From JBPEWY01 sp965224095 (lineage in GTDB: Bacteria; Bacteroidota; Bacteroidia; Flavobacteriales; Flavobacteriaceae): 64,000 bases of DNA. This document shows, piece after piece, positions 1 to 8,812 of the stretch (positions within the stretch are counted from its first letter, which is position 1; every line of letters starts with the position of its first letter). The stretch covers positions 3,596,001-3,660,000 of the forward strand of contig OZ245039.1 of assembly GCA_965224095.1 (NCBI GenBank), read 5' to 3'. The translations under genes and the position numbers were made by a program. The notes beneath the pieces were generated by a model. That model was not told the DNA's origin, did not search any database, and worked only from the letters and a program-made list of their open reading frames with translations.

Positions 1-86
1 ATACCCAATATCTCCGAATAAAATTGAACCGTATTTTCCAAATTGCGAACGGTTAAAACGATATGATCAATATGGCTTACTTTCAA
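1..86 (-). CDS. VOC (glyoxalase/bleomycin-resistance) family protein, partial
   Basis: This is the first 28 codons of a gene that runs off the left edge. The minus strand reads MKVSHIDHIVLTVRN and then LENTVQFYSEILG. That is the opening strand and helix of a vicinal-oxygen-chelate domain: the His in IDHIVLTV is the usual first metal ligand and FYSEILG the usual helix end. There is no ATG. TTG at 84-86 is the only sensible start, because the codon before it is ATC and the one before that is the TAG stop of the upstream gene, in the same frame. Which VOC enzyme it is cannot be said from this fragment. Confidence 0.75.
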   Translation of the reverse strand, partial: MKVSHIDHIVLTVRNLENTVQFYSEILG

Positions 87-89
87 GAT

Positions 90-647
90 CTATTCTTTAA
101 TTCTTTGATAATACATAACAAGGCTTGCTTTAGCCAGCGTGTTGTTCCAAAGATAATATCCAACTATGGCGGGATTTGCATCTTTGTCTAACCCGAGTTT
201 TTTTGTTTTCAGTGCATAAACGGTTATAATGTACTGATGCAAACCGTGATTTTCTGGAGGGCAGGGGCCTCCATATCCACCGGTTCCAAAATTAGTGATG
301 CTTTGAATAGCTCCTTCCGGCATTAATTGTAAAGAGGTATTGCCGGCATTGGTAACTAACTGGTTGATATCCGATGGAATATCAAAAACAATCCAATGCC
401 ACCAGCCGCTACCCGTAGGAGCATCCGGATCGTACATGGTAATCGCGAAGCTCTTTGTGCCTTCCGGGGCATTTTTCCAGGACAATTGGGGTGATTGGTT
501 TTTACCGGTACACCCAAACCCATTAAATTCTTCAGTTTTAGTGGCTTCCCCTCCCAGGTCCTGACTACTTAATGTAAAAGTGTTTTGTCCGATAGCCGCT
601 ACCGAGAAAGCGAATAAAATCCCCAGAGCTAAATTCGTTTTTTTCAT
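90..647 (-). CDS. YbhB/YbcL family PEBP-like secreted protein
   Basis: A 185-residue protein of the phosphatidylethanolamine-binding (Raf kinase inhibitor-like) family. A signal peptide (MKKTNLALGILFAFSVAAIGQ) predicts export. The family core is visible: ...SPQLSW..., then MYDPDAP, the WWHW segment and GYGGPCPPENHGLHQY, which line the anion-binding pocket in known members. The start at 647 is preferred over the longer frame to 719, because the extra 24 codons run over a good -7 box (674-681) and precede a clean signal peptide. The stop lies three bases before the in-frame VOC start, so the two are probably co-transcribed. The ligand is unknown. Confidence 0.88.
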   Translation of the reverse strand: MKKTNLALGILFAFSVAAIGQNTFTLSSQDLGGEATKTEEFNGFGCTGKNQSPQLSWKNAPEGTKSFAITMYDPDAPTGSGWWHWIVFDIPSDINQLVTNAGNTSLQLMPEGAIQSITNFGTGGYGGPCPPENHGLHQYIITVYALKTKKLGLDKDANPAIVGYYLWNNTLAKASLVMYYQRIKE

Positions 648-673
648 GATTTCTTGTGTTTTAAAATTCATTG

Positions 674-681
674 CAAATTTA
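674..681 (-). promoter_or_regulatory. Predicted -7 box (TAAATTTG) for the YbhB-like gene
   Basis: TAAATTTG on the minus strand fits the Bacteroidota -7 consensus TAnnTTTG. TTTT sits 19 bases upstream as a weak -33. An 11-bp dyad, CACCG-A-CGGTG, lies between the two. The start at 647 is 26 bases downstream of the box. Confidence 0.5.
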
Positions 682-736
682 GAAAGACCACCGTCGGTGT
701 AAAATCGGATTTTGTTCAAAAAGTGTTGCTAAAAGC

Positions 737-1576
737 TCAAAGGGATTGATGCTGTTTTGGAGTGCTTCCGTATTTTAATTTAAATGCCTGAATAAAACTG
801 GAAAGCGTTTCATATCCTACTTCCATATAAATGTCCGAAGGCCTTCTCTGTTCCTGTTTTAATAAGAAAGAAGCCCGCTCCAGCCTTTGGTCCTGAAACC
901 ACTTCATCGGTGACTCGGCGTAGTGCTTCTGAAAGGCACGCTTGAACGATGATATGCTCATATTCGATAAAAAAGCCAGTTCCCGTAAGGTTAGTTTTTT
1001 AAATTTATTACGCTCTACCACACGTATAAAATGTTGTGTTCTGTTGTCCTGGGAGGCGATCATGGAATACAGGAAATCACCTCCTTTTACTTCGGTGAGA
1101 TAGAGCACGATTTCCTCAAGTTTTACAGGAATTAATTTTTTTTGAATGCCCGAAGGTAAAGCTGCTATTTCTATCAGGCTTTGTATAAATTTTTGGGTAA
1201 AATCATCATGCGAAAACGCATATACAGATTTCAAAGGGCTTTTTTTAGAGCGTTTCTTCTCAAATTTTCTTACGAACCTGAGAAGGTCTTCCCCGGAAAA
1301 AAACAGGAGGATACTTCGGTAGTTTTTGTTCGCGGAAGATTGTTTTTCCGACATTAAGCAATGCCCTGATTTTATCAATAGAAAATGAGTATTTTGAATG
1401 ACCACTGAAGAATTATCTGCAATCACCTCCTTTGTCCCTTCAATCAGGAAAGAAAATGCATTTTGTGTAAGCTTAATAAACTGTTTGTTACACGCTTCCC
1501 GGGTTCGGTAATCAAACAATGTGGTACTTAAACGTTTCTCCTCGGTAAATGCTTCGGGTATTGTAATTATATTCAT
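737..1576 (-). CDS. AraC family transcriptional regulator
   Basis: A 279-residue regulator. The C-terminal 100 residues or so hold the two helix-turn-helix motifs of the AraC/XylS fold: LTLRELAFLSNMSISSFKRAFQKHY and, later, SDIYMEVGYETLSSFIQAFKLKYG, ending in the family-typical STPKQH. The N-terminal part (about 1-170) looks like a cupin-type sensing domain but carries no motif that names an effector. It lies 50 bp downstream of the LETM1-like gene and on the same strand, so read-through is possible. No target is evident. Confidence 0.9.
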   Translation of the reverse strand: MNIITIPEAFTEEKRLSTTLFDYRTREACNKQFIKLTQNAFSFLIEGTKEVIADNSSVVIQNTHFLLIKSGHCLMSEKQSSANKNYRSILLFFSGEDLLRFVRKFEKKRSKKSPLKSVYAFSHDDFTQKFIQSLIEIAALPSGIQKKLIPVKLEEIVLYLTEVKGGDFLYSMIASQDNRTQHFIRVVERNKFKKLTLRELAFLSNMSISSFKRAFQKHYAESPMKWFQDQRLERASFLLKQEQRRPSDIYMEVGYETLSSFIQAFKLKYGSTPKQHQSL

Positions 1577-1626
1577 AATATTCTATAAATACCGCCTTTG
1601 CTCAGAAAATGGCTTATGATCGGCAA

Positions 1627-2838
1627 TCACTCTTCTTCTTTTTTATTTGTTACCCGGTTTTCATCAAAAGAGGAGGGTAACAAATTTGGGATCAGTTTCA
1701 CAAAAATAGGCAATAAAATGGCGCCTCCCGGAAGTGCAAAAATAGCCAATGAAGGAATACTTTTGATGATGTCAAGCAATTGAGATTTCATTTTCTTTCG
1801 TTCCTCCCTGCTTAGTTCGGAAGTGGTTGATTTAGCCAGTAAGCCCATGAGTTCTTTACTTTCCAACAATTCTTTTTGAAGTCGTTTTCTGTTTCTGCTG
1901 ATCAGTTTATTGACTAACTCGGAAGAATTATCGTAGAAGTTTTTAACCAGATTCGATTCTTTAAATAGTGAAATATCCTCTTTGTGTTCCCGATAAAAGA
2001 AGGTCACATAGTCTAATGCTTCGGTAACCGATCGCTCTTTAAATCGCATATCTTTCCCGATTCCATATACGAAATCCGATTCTTTATATTCCAGTGAGCG
2101 ATCGTCCCAGACAGCCAGGCAGGCCAAATCCAAAAAATACTGCTTTTCATAACTATCAAAGCCTTTTTGCAGCTCTTCCCGGTACGAACCGTCAAATTCG
2201 GTTTCATCGGCATACGTGTATGTCATGGAAGCCTGGAAAAGTCTCACCAGTTGTTCATCATAAACCGATTTTTCCTCTTTGGAATTCAACGAATGGTAAG
2301 TAAGATTTATAATGATGTACTCTAAACGGGCGGCATAGGGGCGTACTTCAATTTTATGAGATAGCCATTTGCTAAAAGTGAGCACATCTACGTAGAGCAG
2401 TGAGTTGGTAAGTGTTTTATTGAAATTTTTGGTCAATAAATTATCGTCCAGCTGCACTCTGTTATGAATAAGTTTTTCCAATACGGAACTATTTTTTTTA
2501 CCTGTCAGTAATTTTTCCCAGAAAGAAAGGTCGGATTGCAACGCTTTGTAAAACACCAGTAATACTTCTAAAAAACTTTGGTAGGTAGCTTTTTTATTTA
2601 CCAGGTAATACACATGATACAACGCGTTAAACAGATTTATTTTGGCGAGCTCATCATCCGATAGATTGTGCTGCGTTTTTAAAGGCTCCGGGATGGTTAC
2701 ATTAATCCCGTAAATAAATCCCATTTTACGAAGTGCCAGGTATAAGTCCTGGTGATCGTTAAATAGTATTTTTTTTTCCTTTACAAGAAAACCGAATTTT
2801 TCTATCCAACCGGAAGCCGAAGGGTTCATACTGCGCAA
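1627..2838 (-). CDS. LETM1-like domain protein (LETM1-related biofilm-associated type)
   Basis: A 403-residue protein, mostly helical, with no signal peptide. The C-terminal part (about 335-395) matches the hallmark of mitochondrial LETM1 proteins: a charged ELSREERKKMKSQLLDIIKS stretch, then a hydrophobic segment beginning IPSLAIFALPGGAILLP, then KLIPNLLPSSF, where eukaryotic LETM1 has PNMLPSTF. The single hydrophobic segment suggests membrane anchoring. The first 300 residues are unlike anything I can name. Databases use the label LETM1-related biofilm-associated protein for flavobacterial homologues, but function is unproven. Ion transport should not be assumed from the domain alone. Confidence 0.75.
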   Translation of the reverse strand: MRSMNPSASGWIEKFGFLVKEKKILFNDHQDLYLALRKMGFIYGINVTIPEPLKTQHNLSDDELAKINLFNALYHVYYLVNKKATYQSFLEVLLVFYKALQSDLSFWEKLLTGKKNSSVLEKLIHNRVQLDDNLLTKNFNKTLTNSLLYVDVLTFSKWLSHKIEVRPYAARLEYIIINLTYHSLNSKEEKSVYDEQLVRLFQASMTYTYADETEFDGSYREELQKGFDSYEKQYFLDLACLAVWDDRSLEYKESDFVYGIGKDMRFKERSVTEALDYVTFFYREHKEDISLFKESNLVKNFYDNSSELVNKLISRNRKRLQKELLESKELMGLLAKSTTSELSREERKKMKSQLLDIIKSIPSLAIFALPGGAILLPIFVKLIPNLLPSSFDENRVTNKKEEE

Positions 2839-2859
2839 TTAGGAACGCTAAATTAAACA

Positions 2860-2884
2860 AAAAAAGTAGCCCATTGGGCTACTT
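2860..2884 (-). terminator. Rho-independent terminator after the superoxide dismutase gene
   Basis: On the minus strand, a 9-bp perfect stem AAGTAGCCC / GGGCTACTT with a 3-base loop runs straight into a T tract. It is 23 bases past the stop of the sod gene. Confidence 0.85.
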
Positions 2885-2906
2885 GAATTTTAAGATGACA
2901 TTATTT

Positions 2907-3485
2907 TTACTGAATAATTCCGCCGCAACTAACACGTCCGCCTGCTGCTCCCGTGGGTTGCGTGGTAAAATCGTCAGAGCCTGCATGTACTATAATGGCT
3001 TTGCCCAGAATATCCTTTGTTTGGTCTCCGCAACCAATACACCATTCATCAGTGGTTAGATTAATCATACCATGCCCCGTGGAATCCGCAGTGAAATTTC
3101 CGATATCCCCTTTGTGATAGCCTTCTTCCGAACCCCATTTCCCATGGGCCTTAAAAGTAGGATTCCAATGCCCGCCGGTCGATTTACCATCGGCCGAAGA
3201 ACAATCTGCTTTTTCATGAATATGAATGGCGTGTTCTCCTTCCTCGAGTCCGTTTAAATGAGCAACCATAGTTACGTTGCCGTTTTCTTCGGTAAAGGTT
3301 ACCTCTCCGGTAGCTGTACTTTCACTCTTGGCCTCCAGCATAACCTTTAAGGTTTTTGGAGCCTCCTCTTTTACAATGGCATTTTCCTCTTGTGCATCGG
3401 CGTTTTCTGCTTCCTTTTTTTCCTGTTTACAGGCAGTTACAAAACAAAAAACAGAAATGGCCAGCAATAGCGATATTTTTTTCAT
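2907..3485 (-). CDS. sodC: Cu/Zn superoxide dismutase, lipoprotein
   Basis: A 192-residue superoxide dismutase that converts superoxide to hydrogen peroxide and oxygen outside the cytoplasm. The signal peptide ends in a lipobox (VTAC, Cys19), followed by a charged linker, so it is a lipoprotein. All metal ligands can be found: HIH (His88, His90), His106, His114, His124, Asp127 and His167. Cys95 and Cys187 are placed for the conserved disulfide. The segment GGHWNPTFKAHG is diagnostic of the family. It is a single-gene unit, with a candidate promoter just upstream and a strong terminator downstream. Confidence 0.95.
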   Translation of the reverse strand: MKKISLLLAISVFCFVTACKQEKKEAENADAQEENAIVKEEAPKTLKVMLEAKSESTATGEVTFTEENGNVTMVAHLNGLEEGEHAIHIHEKADCSSADGKSTGGHWNPTFKAHGKWGSEEGYHKGDIGNFTADSTGHGMINLTTDEWCIGCGDQTKDILGKAIIVHAGSDDFTTQPTGAAGGRVSCGGIIQ

Positions 3486-3517
3486 GGGACTTTGTTTATA
3501 TGGTTTTTAACGACCAA

Positions 3518-3549
3518 CGAAGTTACATGAATATGTAAGCAATTGCAAA
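3518..3549 (-). promoter_or_regulatory. Predicted promoter of sodC (TTTG-N20-TAACTTCG)
   Basis: The minus strand has TTTG, a 20-base spacer and TAACTTCG, which matches the -7 consensus TAnnTTTG at 5 of its 6 fixed positions. The sodC start is 33 bases downstream of the -7 box. Confidence 0.45.
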
Positions 3550-3571
3550 TAATCAACCATGGGAATTTTCC

Positions 3572-5518
3572 TTATTCGGAAACTTCTTTAGGTTGGTTTT
3601 GATTTGTTTCCAATGGATGCTCTCCCTTCAGGTAGCGGTTTAGGAATTTAAGAATCCCGCTATACGCTTCTATTTGATTTTCTTTTTTCACAAACCCATG
3701 CCCTTCATCCTCAAACAAAACATATTCTACCGGAACTCCGTTTTTCTTAACACCTGCTACTATTTCATCCGATTCTACCTGCAGTACCCGGGGATCCTTT
3801 GCTCCCTGTAATACCATGAGCGGTTTGGTTACTTTATCGGTATGGAAAAGTGGGGAAATACGTCTTAATCTCACCGAATCGGCCGAGTAGGGGTCTCCCA
3901 GTTCTTTATATAATGCATCTTTGAAGGATTCCCACCAGGGCGGAATACTCTTAAGTGTTCGTATCCAGTTGGTGACCCCAAAGATATTGACACCTACATC
4001 AAATTCCTCCGGTGTATAGGTTAAGGCAGCCATAGTCATATACCCGCCATAGGAACCTCCTATGATCCCGATTTTTCCCGCGTCTATTTCCGGCTGTGTG
4101 GCTAACCAGTTTTTACCTTCCACACAGTCCTGCAAGTCTTTTTCTCCGTGATTCAAATCGTCCATTCTGAAGAAACTTTTTCCATAACCGCTGCTTCCCC
4201 GATTATTGACTGCCAGTATAGCATAGCCGTGATTTACCAGATACTGTATCAGGGCGCTGAAATTTTGCCGAGACTGGCCACCGGGTCCACCATGAACCCA
4301 TACCAACGCGGGAACCTTATTTGTTTCCGAAGCCTGATGAGGAAGGTAATAAATGGCTGGGATTTCCAAATTGTCAAAAGAAGGGTATCGGATTACTTTG
4401 GCCGTTACCAGATCTTTCGGGTTGATTTCATCGTTTAAAACTTCTGATAATTTAATATGGCTGTTGTTTTCCGGATCGTAAATAAATAGATTCGACGGGG
4501 TATTCGACCCTCCAACATAATAGCGTATTACAGATTCATCTCTGGAAAAAGAAACGCGAGAGAGGTCGCCAGACTCCATAGGTTCAAAATCCATAGGCTT
4601 CCCGGTGGCTGTTTCCGTGATTTCAATATCTGTTTTTCCGTCGTTATTAATATAAGTTAGCATATAGCCTCCTTTATGGGTAAATCCGGCTCCCATAATA
4701 TCCCAATTAGTTTCCTTTACCTTTTCCCGTTGTTTACTCGCTACGTCATATTTCATCAAATATGAAAACTCGGCTCCGTCATCGGTAGTATAGTACAACC
4801 ATTTATTATCAGGTGAAAAATCCTGCCCGCCGTTTCCACTCTGATTCTCATTTACCCGGGTCATTTCCCCGTTAGATACATTATAAACAAAAAGATTACT
4901 ATCGTTTGTATTAACGGCTTTACTCAATGCGAGGTATTGCTTATCATTGGAGATGGCATTAATACTATAGCCCTCATCATTGCTATATATCAATTCAGGT
5001 TGCATGGTATTTACATCCATTTCGTACAGGTCCATGAATCGCGGATCCCTTTTATTGCTGGAATAAAAAAAACTATTTCCGTCATGTGCCCATCCGCTAA
5101 AGGTAGCCCGGGCTCCCTCATCGGGGGTGAGTTCGGTAACGGTCCCTGTAGTATCCTTCACATATAAATGATATACTTCATCGCCGTTATTATCCATTCT
5201 GAACAAAATACGCTGGTCGTTGGGAAAATAGGAAATTCCAAAAACCGAACTGCTGTCCGATACCGATTCCGGATGGTATTCGCCTCCGGTTACGGGTACG
5301 GAATACATATTGTAAATTCCGGATCGGTTGCTGGTAACAAGCACCTTGGATTTATCAGGTGAGAAACTTCCTCCGAAAACGGCTTCATTATCCATCATTT
5401 GTTCTATGGTATACGACTTTAAATTAGCCGCGATGTCTTCTGTTTTCTCCTGTTTTTCCTTTTTACAGGAAAGGAAAAACAAAGAAAATACGATTGTAAT
5501 GAACAAGGTTTTTTTCAT
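3572..5518 (-). CDS. S9 family peptidase (prolyl oligopeptidase/acylaminoacyl-peptidase type), lipoprotein
   Basis: A 648-residue serine peptidase. Residues 1-18 form a lipoprotein signal (LFFLSC, Cys18), so it acts in the envelope. Residues about 40-365 are a beta-propeller that gates access. Residues about 375-640 are the alpha/beta-hydrolase domain with nucleophile Ser489 in GGSYGG, Asp575 in AKDPRV and His607 in EGHGF. HGGPGGQ (409-415) forms the oxyanion-hole region. Family members remove dipeptides or acylated residues from short peptides. It starts 18 bp after the VPS10-like gene, so the pair is probably an operon. Confidence 0.93.
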   Translation of the reverse strand: MKKTLFITIVFSLFFLSCKKEKQEKTEDIAANLKSYTIEQMMDNEAVFGGSFSPDKSKVLVTSNRSGIYNMYSVPVTGGEYHPESVSDSSSVFGISYFPNDQRILFRMDNNGDEVYHLYVKDTTGTVTELTPDEGARATFSGWAHDGNSFFYSSNKRDPRFMDLYEMDVNTMQPELIYSNDEGYSINAISNDKQYLALSKAVNTNDSNLFVYNVSNGEMTRVNENQSGNGGQDFSPDNKWLYYTTDDGAEFSYLMKYDVASKQREKVKETNWDIMGAGFTHKGGYMLTYINNDGKTDIEITETATGKPMDFEPMESGDLSRVSFSRDESVIRYYVGGSNTPSNLFIYDPENNSHIKLSEVLNDEINPKDLVTAKVIRYPSFDNLEIPAIYYLPHQASETNKVPALVWVHGGPGGQSRQNFSALIQYLVNHGYAILAVNNRGSSGYGKSFFRMDDLNHGEKDLQDCVEGKNWLATQPEIDAGKIGIIGGSYGGYMTMAALTYTPEEFDVGVNIFGVTNWIRTLKSIPPWWESFKDALYKELGDPYSADSVRLRRISPLFHTDKVTKPLMVLQGAKDPRVLQVESDEIVAGVKKNGVPVEYVLFEDEGHGFVKKENQIEAYSGILKFLNRYLKGEHPLETNQNQPKEVSE

Positions 5519-5536
5519 TTTGGCTGTTTTATATGA

Positions 5537-8500
5537 TTAATCGATTGTAAAAGTTTTAGTCTCTTTAAATGGTGATAGTTCAAGTGCGTTCATGGTATTG
5601 CGATAGTTTTCCCAGGTTTCTTCAAAAAAGATGTTCGTTTTTTCCAAAGCGCTTTTTAATGCTTCCGTTGCCTGTTGTATTAACTGTTCTTCGGTGGCGG
5701 TTACACCGGAGGGTCTGGAAGACACATAGTAATAGGCCGTATTGAGCCGCCGCATTACATTGGGTTCGGGGTTGCGAATTATACCTTGTCGTTTGTCTTC
5801 CTTTCCCATGTAAATCGCAATTAAGGTATCGATCTTTTTGGCGATGTCCTTTGAGGTTTTTATCTGGTCTTTATAGGTTTCTTTGTCTTGCTTTTTTAAT
5901 TTTTTCTGAAACTCGGAAGCGATATTTTTACTTTCTACGAGTTGTTTTACGGCATCACTGACCGTTTGAATCATATTTTGCAGGTGCGCTCCGTTTTTAT
6001 GCCGGGCATTAATGGCTTCCTGTGAAATATTAATTCTGGGATCCGGAAGTACGGTAACGGTACCTTCATCGCTTTCTTCTCCATAAGTGATTTTTAGTTT
6101 ATAGGTTCCGGGCTTAACCCTTATACCACTGCGCTCCCTGCTTTCTTTTTTTACCTTTCTGGAAGGCCTGTCGGCTCCTTTTTCATTTAACCGCCAATAC
6201 GTTCGGTGAAATCCGCTTTCCTTTGGCGTTTTAAATGTTAACTTACGGATGCGTTTATCTCCTTTATAAACTTCCAGGGTGATGGAGTCTTTAACAGATT
6301 TTTTTTCCGCATCTGCAGATGTATTAGTATTGTTTTCAGGTTTTTTCACCTCGGTTTCCTTCGATGAGTCCTTTCTGTTAATATAATAGGTAATCATAGC
6401 TCCTCTGGGGCGATTTTTTCCGTTGTATTCGGCATCGGCACCAAAACGACTTCCGGTTGGTTGTTGATAGGACGCCAAAAAAGCCGATGGGGTTTCAAAT
6501 AATTTTATTTCCCTGTTCAAAAAAGCGCTGTTTCTTGCGAGTTCTCTAAGAGGTCTTATATCGTCCAGTACCCAGGCAGCACGGCCAAAGGTACCAATTA
6601 CAAGGTCGTTTTCCCGGGGGTGAATAATTAAATCTTTGGTTGACACCGATGGAAAGCCTTTAGTCCATTTAGTCCATTTTTTCCCGGCATCGAGTGAAAT
6701 ATACAGGCCATCATCGGTTCCCAGAAATAAGAGATTTGCTTCTTCCGGATCTTCTACAATGCTTAAGGTAAAACTCTTGGTATCGTTTTGATCGACAATA
6801 CGTTCCCAGGTTTTTCCATAATCTTTGGTTCGAAATGCGTACGGCGTATAATTAAATCTGCGATAGTCGTTTGCAATCAGGAGTGCTTCTCCCTTACGTT
6901 TATTGGATGCTTTTATTTGAGGGATCCAGGCTCCTTTGGGAAGTTGTTTTATATTTTTGGTAACATCGGTCCAGGTACCTCCTCCGTTTTGGGTGAAATG
7001 AACACGACCATCATCGGTGCTAACCCAAAGCATATCTTTCTCAATGGGTGATGGTTCTATAACGAGAATGGTACAATAGTTTTCGGCCCCGGTAGCGTCA
7101 ATGGTAATCCCGCCGCTTTCATGTTGTTTTAATTTTTCGGGATCGTTGGTAGTAAGGTCGGGGGAGATGATCTTCCAGGTAAGCCCTTTGTCGGTACTTT
7201 TGTGAACAAACTGGCTTCCGAAATACAGGGTGTTATTATCAAAAGGGTCATGGCCTATGGCAGCATTCCAATTAAACCGCAATCTCATGTCAGGATTCGG
7301 ATGTGTGGGACGTACGCTGTAATTGTAACCTGTTTTCCAATCGTAACGGCTTACATATCCCTGCTGACTCATGGTCCATCCGAATCTTGAATTTTCCCTG
7401 TCCGGAACCACATCGAATCCGTCTCCAAATGATATTTCCTGCCAGTACGAATTTCGTATGCCCTGTGCCCTCCATACATAAGCAGGTCCTCTCCAGGAAC
7501 CGTTATCCTGCATTCCCCCATAAACATTATAGGGGTATTCATTATCTACGTTAATATGATAAAACTGAGCCACCGGAAGATTCCCGATAAACCTCCATGA
7601 TTTCCCGCCGTCTTTGGTGATATTCATTCCTCCGTCGTTTCCATCAATCATAAAATTCCCATTTTCGGGATGTATCCACCAGGCGTGATGATCCGGGTGT
7701 ATCCCATTGTCTACACCATAAGCCGGCATTAATTGTGTGAATTTTTTACCACCGTCTTCCGATACGTTTACGTAAGTAAAGATTGAGTAAACACGATTTT
7801 CATTTTGAGGGTCCACATAGATTTCCGAATAGTAGAAAGGGCGGTTTCCAATATCGCTGTTATAGTTTACTTTTTTCCAGTTAAACCCACCGTCTACAGA
7901 TTTATACAGCGCATTTTTCTTTGTTTCCACCAGGGCATAAACAATATTGGGTTTGTTTCTTGCAATAGCAACACCTATACGCCCCAATTCGCCTTTTGGA
8001 AAGCCTTCTTTTTCGGTTATTTTTTTCCAGGTTTTACCTCCGTCATAAGTAATGTGAAGTCCGCTGCCGGGTCCTCCCGATTTAAAAAACCAGGGTTCTC
8101 TTTTATGCTCCCACATGGCTGCGATTAATTTGTTTGGATTGGATGGATCCATAACCAGATCGGCAGCTCCGGTTTTGGTATTGATAAATAGGATTTTTTT
8201 CCAGGATTCTCCGCCATCTGTTGTTTTGTATACCCCGCGTTCCGGATGCTCACCCCAGGGCGATCCGATAGCTGCTGCGTAAACGATATTAGGATTGGTA
8301 GGGTCAATAACAATACGGTGTATATGTCTGGTTTTCTCCAAACCCATGAGTGACCAGTTTTTTCCTCCATCCAGGCTTTTATAAATTCCGTAACCTCCGT
8401 TTAAACTATTTCTGGGATTACCTTCGCCGGTACCCACCCATAGTACGCTAGGATTGGATTGCTGAATGGCGACCGATCCGATGGATCCGGTTACTTCTTC

Positions 8501-8740
8501 ATCAAAAACGGGAGCCCAGTCGATTCCTCCGGAGACTGATTTCCAGAGGCCTCCCGATGCAGTACCGGCATATATAATATCTGGATTGGAATGCACTGCG
8601 TCTATGGCCGTAACACGACCGCTCATACCGGCAGGACCAATATTACGCGGCGTTAAATCTTGTACAAGTTGCATGGAAAATTCCTGAGCACAGAGGGAAA
8701 ACGAGACACAAAGTATCCCCAAAGCGAATAACCTTTTCAT
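5537..8740 (-). CDS. Large secreted VPS10/sortilin-like BNR propeller protein
   Basis: A 1067-residue secreted protein. After a signal peptide (ending LCAQ), it carries repeated Asp-box/BNR motifs of the S-x-D-x-G-x-x-W type, for example SLDGGKNW, TTDGGESW, TYDGGKTW, SVDGGFNW, STDKGLTW and SLDAGKKW, which mark one or two large beta-propellers as in sortilins and sialidases. The last 250 residues or so are charged and partly coiled-coil. No sialidase catalytic set is obvious, so the common database label glycosyl hydrolase is not supported here. Pairing with an S9 peptidase suggests a role in peptide or glycopeptide handling at the surface; this is inference. Confidence 0.85.
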   Translation of the reverse strand: MKRLFALGILCVSFSLCAQEFSMQLVQDLTPRNIGPAGMSGRVTAIDAVHSNPDIIYAGTASGGLWKSVSGGIDWAPVFDEEVTGSIGSVAIQQSNPSVLWVGTGEGNPRNSLNGGYGIYKSLDGGKNWSLMGLEKTRHIHRIVIDPTNPNIVYAAAIGSPWGEHPERGVYKTTDGGESWKKILFINTKTGAADLVMDPSNPNKLIAAMWEHKREPWFFKSGGPGSGLHITYDGGKTWKKITEKEGFPKGELGRIGVAIARNKPNIVYALVETKKNALYKSVDGGFNWKKVNYNSDIGNRPFYYSEIYVDPQNENRVYSIFTYVNVSEDGGKKFTQLMPAYGVDNGIHPDHHAWWIHPENGNFMIDGNDGGMNITKDGGKSWRFIGNLPVAQFYHINVDNEYPYNVYGGMQDNGSWRGPAYVWRAQGIRNSYWQEISFGDGFDVVPDRENSRFGWTMSQQGYVSRYDWKTGYNYSVRPTHPNPDMRLRFNWNAAIGHDPFDNNTLYFGSQFVHKSTDKGLTWKIISPDLTTNDPEKLKQHESGGITIDATGAENYCTILVIEPSPIEKDMLWVSTDDGRVHFTQNGGGTWTDVTKNIKQLPKGAWIPQIKASNKRKGEALLIANDYRRFNYTPYAFRTKDYGKTWERIVDQNDTKSFTLSIVEDPEEANLLFLGTDDGLYISLDAGKKWTKWTKGFPSVSTKDLIIHPRENDLVIGTFGRAAWVLDDIRPLRELARNSAFLNREIKLFETPSAFLASYQQPTGSRFGADAEYNGKNRPRGAMITYYINRKDSSKETEVKKPENNTNTSADAEKKSVKDSITLEVYKGDKRIRKLTFKTPKESGFHRTYWRLNEKGADRPSRKVKKESRERSGIRVKPGTYKLKITYGEESDEGTVTVLPDPRINISQEAINARHKNGAHLQNMIQTVSDAVKQLVESKNIASEFQKKLKKQDKETYKDQIKTSKDIAKKIDTLIAIYMGKEDKRQGIIRNPEPNVMRRLNTAYYYVSSRPSGVTATEEQLIQQATEALKSALEKTNIFFEETWENYRNTMNALELSPFKETKTFTID

Positions 8741-8812
8741 TGTTTACAGGGTCAGTTAATTAGTTAAGATATAAAGGTAAACAAAAGCTTTGGTTAATTT
8801 CTTAAAACCTTG

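Noticed and set aside
5537..8740. Annotation of the large propeller protein as a glycosyl hydrolase
   Set aside because: Asp-box repeats alone do not show catalysis, and I cannot find a sialidase Arg triad or Tyr/Glu pair.
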